NCBI GenBank assembly: GCA_965652645.1
Contig: CBFGXE010000051.1
Coordinates: 1 to 16,742 of the forward strand
DNA length: 16,742 nucleotides
Reading direction: 5' to 3'
Source of the DNA: ZC4RG30 sp965652645
GTDB taxonomy: Bacteria > Pseudomonadota > Gammaproteobacteria > Steroidobacterales > Steroidobacteraceae
Positions 14,669 through 16,742 of the stretch are shown piece by piece. The translations under genes and the position numbers were made by a program. The first letter of the stretch is position 1, and the number at the start of each line of letters is the position of its first letter. The notes beneath the pieces were generated by a model. That model did no database searches, was not told the origin of the DNA, and saw only the letters and a program-made list of their open reading frames with translations.

Positions 14669-16516
14669 TCAGTTGCCGGGCACGATGCGCGTCCCGAAGT
14701 AGCGCCCGCTGTTGAAATTCACCGCGTAGGCACCGACGGCCTGGTAGGCCAGGGGGCCGCCGTTGAGGGCGGAGAGGCCGGAGGTGCCGTCGGTGTCCAC
14801 TGCCGCCGGGGCGCCGGTGCAGGTGGTCACGGTGATGATGCCGGTGCTGGTGCCGGTGCGGGTGTAGCAGCCGGTCTCAATCCCGGCGGCATAGTTGCTG
14901 CCTGGCACATTGACGGCGTTGGTCTCGAGGTAGCGGCCCTCGGGCGTGAACACGGTGAACGACAGCGTGCCGTTGGTGAAGCTGCCGATGGGCGTGTTCG
15001 GAATGGAGGCGACGGGGACCAGCACCTGCGCGGGATCGGTGCCGACCCTCAGCGTGAGCACCTGCGACTGGCCGGCGCCGCTCTTCGTCAGCGTGCCGTT
15101 GAGGGCGCTGGCACCGTTGCGCCAGAGGCCACAGGTGTCGCCATTGGTGTCGTGCACATTGCTGATGAAGGAGATGGTACCGGCGGAGGCGTTGTAGTCA
15201 TAGGCGCCGATCTCCACGCCATTGCCCTGGCTGGCGCCGCAGGTGGCGCTGGCTTCGGCGGTGCCCATGACATAGATGCCATCCGGGTAGAACGTCAGCG
15301 CCATGTTGGCGTCGTAGCGGATGAAGGTGCCGGACAGCGGGTCCGTGTCGTTGTCCACGCAGACCACGGAGACGTCGGTGATGTCCGCCGTGCCGACGGT
15401 GATGCCGCCGTTGGCGACGATGCAGGTCTGGTCATCCGGCTGCGAGGCAATGGTGACGCGATAGTCCGTATTGGCGGGCACCGCTTCCGGGAAGGTGAAT
15501 GGCGTGCTGGTGCCGGCTGGGTTCACGACCAGAGGCGAGTTGTTCTTGTTCAGCGAGAGCTCCAGGGCGCCATTGAGGCCGGTGACGGTTCCGCCGATGG
15601 TGTAGGCGGTGGGCAGCACGCCGTCGAGGCACATCACGGTCACTGAACTGGCGCTCAGGGCATTGACCACGCCACCGGCGTTGTTCACCACACAGTACTG
15701 CCCGGTGGGCTGGGTGGTCACGGTGACCAGGTAGGGCGTGCTGGCGGGCAGGTCCGTGTCGAACGCGAACGCGCCATTGGTGCTGGTGGTGACGGTCGGC
15801 GGAACGCCGGTGGAGTTCAGCGACAGCGTCACCGGCTGGCCGGCGAGGCCCTGGATGGTGCCACCAACGGGCAGGTCCGCATCCAGCGGGGTGCAGGTGA
15901 GGGTAACGTTGGTGACGGCGCCAGCGGCCGTGCCGGTGCCATTGGTCACGGTGCAGTCCTGCGCGGGATTTTCGCGGGGCGCCACGGTCACCGCGTACGG
16001 TGCGCCTGATGCCAGCGGTGCCGGGAACGCGAAGCCGCCGTCGGCATTCACCGTGACGTTGTCCGCCAGGTTCAACTGCAGCACCACGGGGGAGGTGACG
16101 CCGGTCGCCGTGCCGCTGACCGCGAAGGGATGGTTGCTGCAGGCGACGGTGATGTTGGTGACATCGTCCGTGGCGGAACCGGAACCGGAAGTCACCGTGC
16201 AGTCCTGTCCCGCGGGCTGCTTGTACACGCTCACCGCGTAGCTTGCGCCCTCCGCGGCTTCCTCATTGAACTTGAAGGTGCCATTGCCGGTGACGGCGAT
16301 GCTGTCGCCGCTCTGGCTTTCCTGCAGCACCACGGTGCCGGAGAGTCCGGAAACCGTGCCGCCAATCTCATAAGGCGCAGTGCTGCCCGGCGGTGGCGGA
16401 GGTGGTGGCGGGTTGGGGCTCTCATCATCATCACTGCTGCCGCCACAGGCGGCGAGGCCAACGGCCAGCGCGAGCGAGAGAAACAGGGGGCGGACGTTGT
16501 GTGGTCTGGTGCGCAT
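14669..16516 (-). CDS. Large lipoprotein with proline linker, four Cys-paired repeats and a unique C-terminal domain
   Basis: 615 residues. The lipobox LAAC has Cys24 after a basic N-terminus, and Gly follows the Cys, so the outer membrane is a likely site. A GGSSDDD stretch and eight prolines (36-43) form a spacer. Four repeats of about 80 residues follow (49-126, 130-208, 213-296, 304-386), each starting near IGGTVSGL and holding a Cys pair 20-21 residues apart, with YxVTV, QPxGQxC and a final VxC. They look like small beta-sandwich (Ig-like or carboxypeptidase-regulatory-like) modules with one disulfide each. Residues 390-615 are distinct: LSGTFIRYDANMALTFYPDG, and three GTxTG/PEG-rich segments. 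ATG 16516 has GAGGAG 5 nt upstream. I do not recognise the family. Surface adhesin or binding role is inference. Confidence 0.88.
   Translation of the reverse strand: MRTRPHNVRPLFLSLALAVGLAACGGSSDDDESPNPPPPPPPPGSTAPYEIGGTVSGLSGTVVLQESQSGDSIAVTGNGTFKFNEEAAEGASYAVSVYKQPAGQDCTVTSGSGSATDDVTNITVACSNHPFAVSGTATGVTSPVVLQLNLADNVTVNADGGFAFPAPLASGAPYAVTVAPRENPAQDCTVTNGTGTAAGAVTNVTLTCTPLDADLPVGGTIQGLAGQPVTLSLNSTGVPPTVTTSTNGAFAFDTDLPASTPYLVTVTTQPTGQYCVVNNAGGVVNALSASSVTVMCLDGVLPTAYTIGGTVTGLNGALELSLNKNNSPLVVNPAGTSTPFTFPEAVPANTDYRVTIASQPDDQTCIVANGGITVGTADITDVSVVCVDNDTDPLSGTFIRYDANMALTFYPDGIYVMGTAEASATCGASQGNGVEIGAYDYNASAGTISFISNVHDTNGDTCGLWRNGASALNGTLTKSGAGQSQVLTLRVGTDPAQVLVPVASIPNTPIGSFTNGTLSFTVFTPEGRYLETNAVNVPGSNYAAGIETGCYTRTGTSTGIITVTTCTGAPAAVDTDGTSGLSALNGGPLAYQAVGAYAVNFNSGRYFGTRIVPGN
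15359..16372 (-). repeat. Four protein-level tandem repeats inside the lipoprotein gene
   Basis: The segment encodes residues 49-386. The four units share the pattern GG/SGTxxGL, a hydrophobic VxL strand, GxFxF, a Y/P-x-V-T-V strand, a CxV turn and a terminal VxC, but the DNA has diverged, so this is an old duplication rather than a recent tandem array. Cys pairs are at 106/126, 188/208, 275/296 and 365/386. Confidence 0.75.
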
Positions 16517-16742
16517 GACGACTCCTCGAAGCTTTCATGCGACGCTAGCAACGGCTTTCACAAAGCCATGCCGCGGGAGGATCGTCCGTTCGGACTAGGG
16601 CGTGCGCGGCGTAGGTGCGTGAGCCGCCATACGAACAGCGCCAGTGATAACGCGGCGGGAATGAGAACCCAGGGCGAAGCTCTGGCCTGGCGGATTGCTG
16701 GAGCGTGAGAGGTCCGCTACGCAGTGTGCAGAAGCTTCCGGT
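16517..16742. other. 226-nt right-edge region without a supported gene
   Basis: It contains the lipoprotein's Shine-Dalgarno sequence (GAGGAG) and a 6-bp hairpin GGCTTT/AAAGCC with 3-nt loop (16553-16567), in the leader of the lipoprotein. I see no convincing promoter. In one minus-strand frame a short hydrophobic stretch (PWVLIPAALSLALFVWRL) followed by basic residues ends at a TGA near 16556. It has no start codon inside the window and a stop upstream at about 16719, so I do not call a gene. Confidence 0.5.

Noticed and set aside
14564..15646. 360-codon plus-strand Gly/Ala/Val-rich open frame
   Set aside because: Its periodic composition mirrors the Thr/Gly/Val repeats of the lipoprotein on the other strand.
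15359..16372. CRISPR-like or recent tandem DNA repeat
   Set aside because: The periodicity is at protein level only; the DNA units are diverged and coding throughout.

Overview
The window is high-GC bacterial chromosome with short spacers and tightly packed genes. It looks like a gammaproteobacterium of the Xanthomonadales/Nevskiales kind. The grounds are RlmJ (a mainly gammaproteobacterial rRNA methylase), a large TonB-dependent receptor, TrxC, and a small membrane protein with the N-terminal NPYAAP motif that I associate with Xanthomonadaceae. This placement is inference. I see no tRNA, rRNA, insertion sequence, phage gene or CRISPR array, and no abrupt change in base composition, so it reads as ordinary chromosome with some accessory features.

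Left part (1-5470). Phosphoketolase (cut by the left edge) and acetate kinase overlap by 8 nt on the minus strand and form a phosphoketolase-to-acetate module. Transaldolase is divergent from them, so three enzymes of pentose-phosphate/phosphoketolase metabolism share one short control region. Converging on transaldolase is a minus-strand group: a single-domain UPF0016 (Mn/Ca transporter family) protein, a four-helix membrane protein of unknown function, and rlmJ.

Middle (5649-9237). A plus-strand pair encodes a TonB-dependent outer-membrane receptor and a sulfate-type substrate-binding protein that is a lipoprotein. No permease or ATPase genes accompany them. The pair suggests scavenging of a sulfur oxyanion or sulfated compound; the substrate is not shown by the sequence.

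Right-middle (9247-14081). A run of five minus-strand genes starts from a classic MerR-type overstretched promoter with a perfect dyad: merR regulator, Cu(I)-type P1B ATPase, secreted alpha/beta hydrolase, thioredoxin 2 (trxC), and a secreted PD40-like protein whose signal peptide and body lie in different frames (a frameshift). Spacing is 7, 14, -4 and 31 nt, so the metal regulator probably drives copper export together with thiol-redox and envelope functions.

Right end (14088-16742). A VOC/glyoxalase-fold protein and a 615-residue lipoprotein built of four Cys-paired repeats and a unique C-terminal domain, with a 9-bp perfect stem-loop between them. The last ~226 nt hold no gene I can support.

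Most notable: the receptor plus orphan sulfate-binding lipoprotein pair, the five-gene copper/thiol operon, the four-repeat surface lipoprotein, the frameshifted gene, and protein-like in-frame sequence upstream of the VOC gene.
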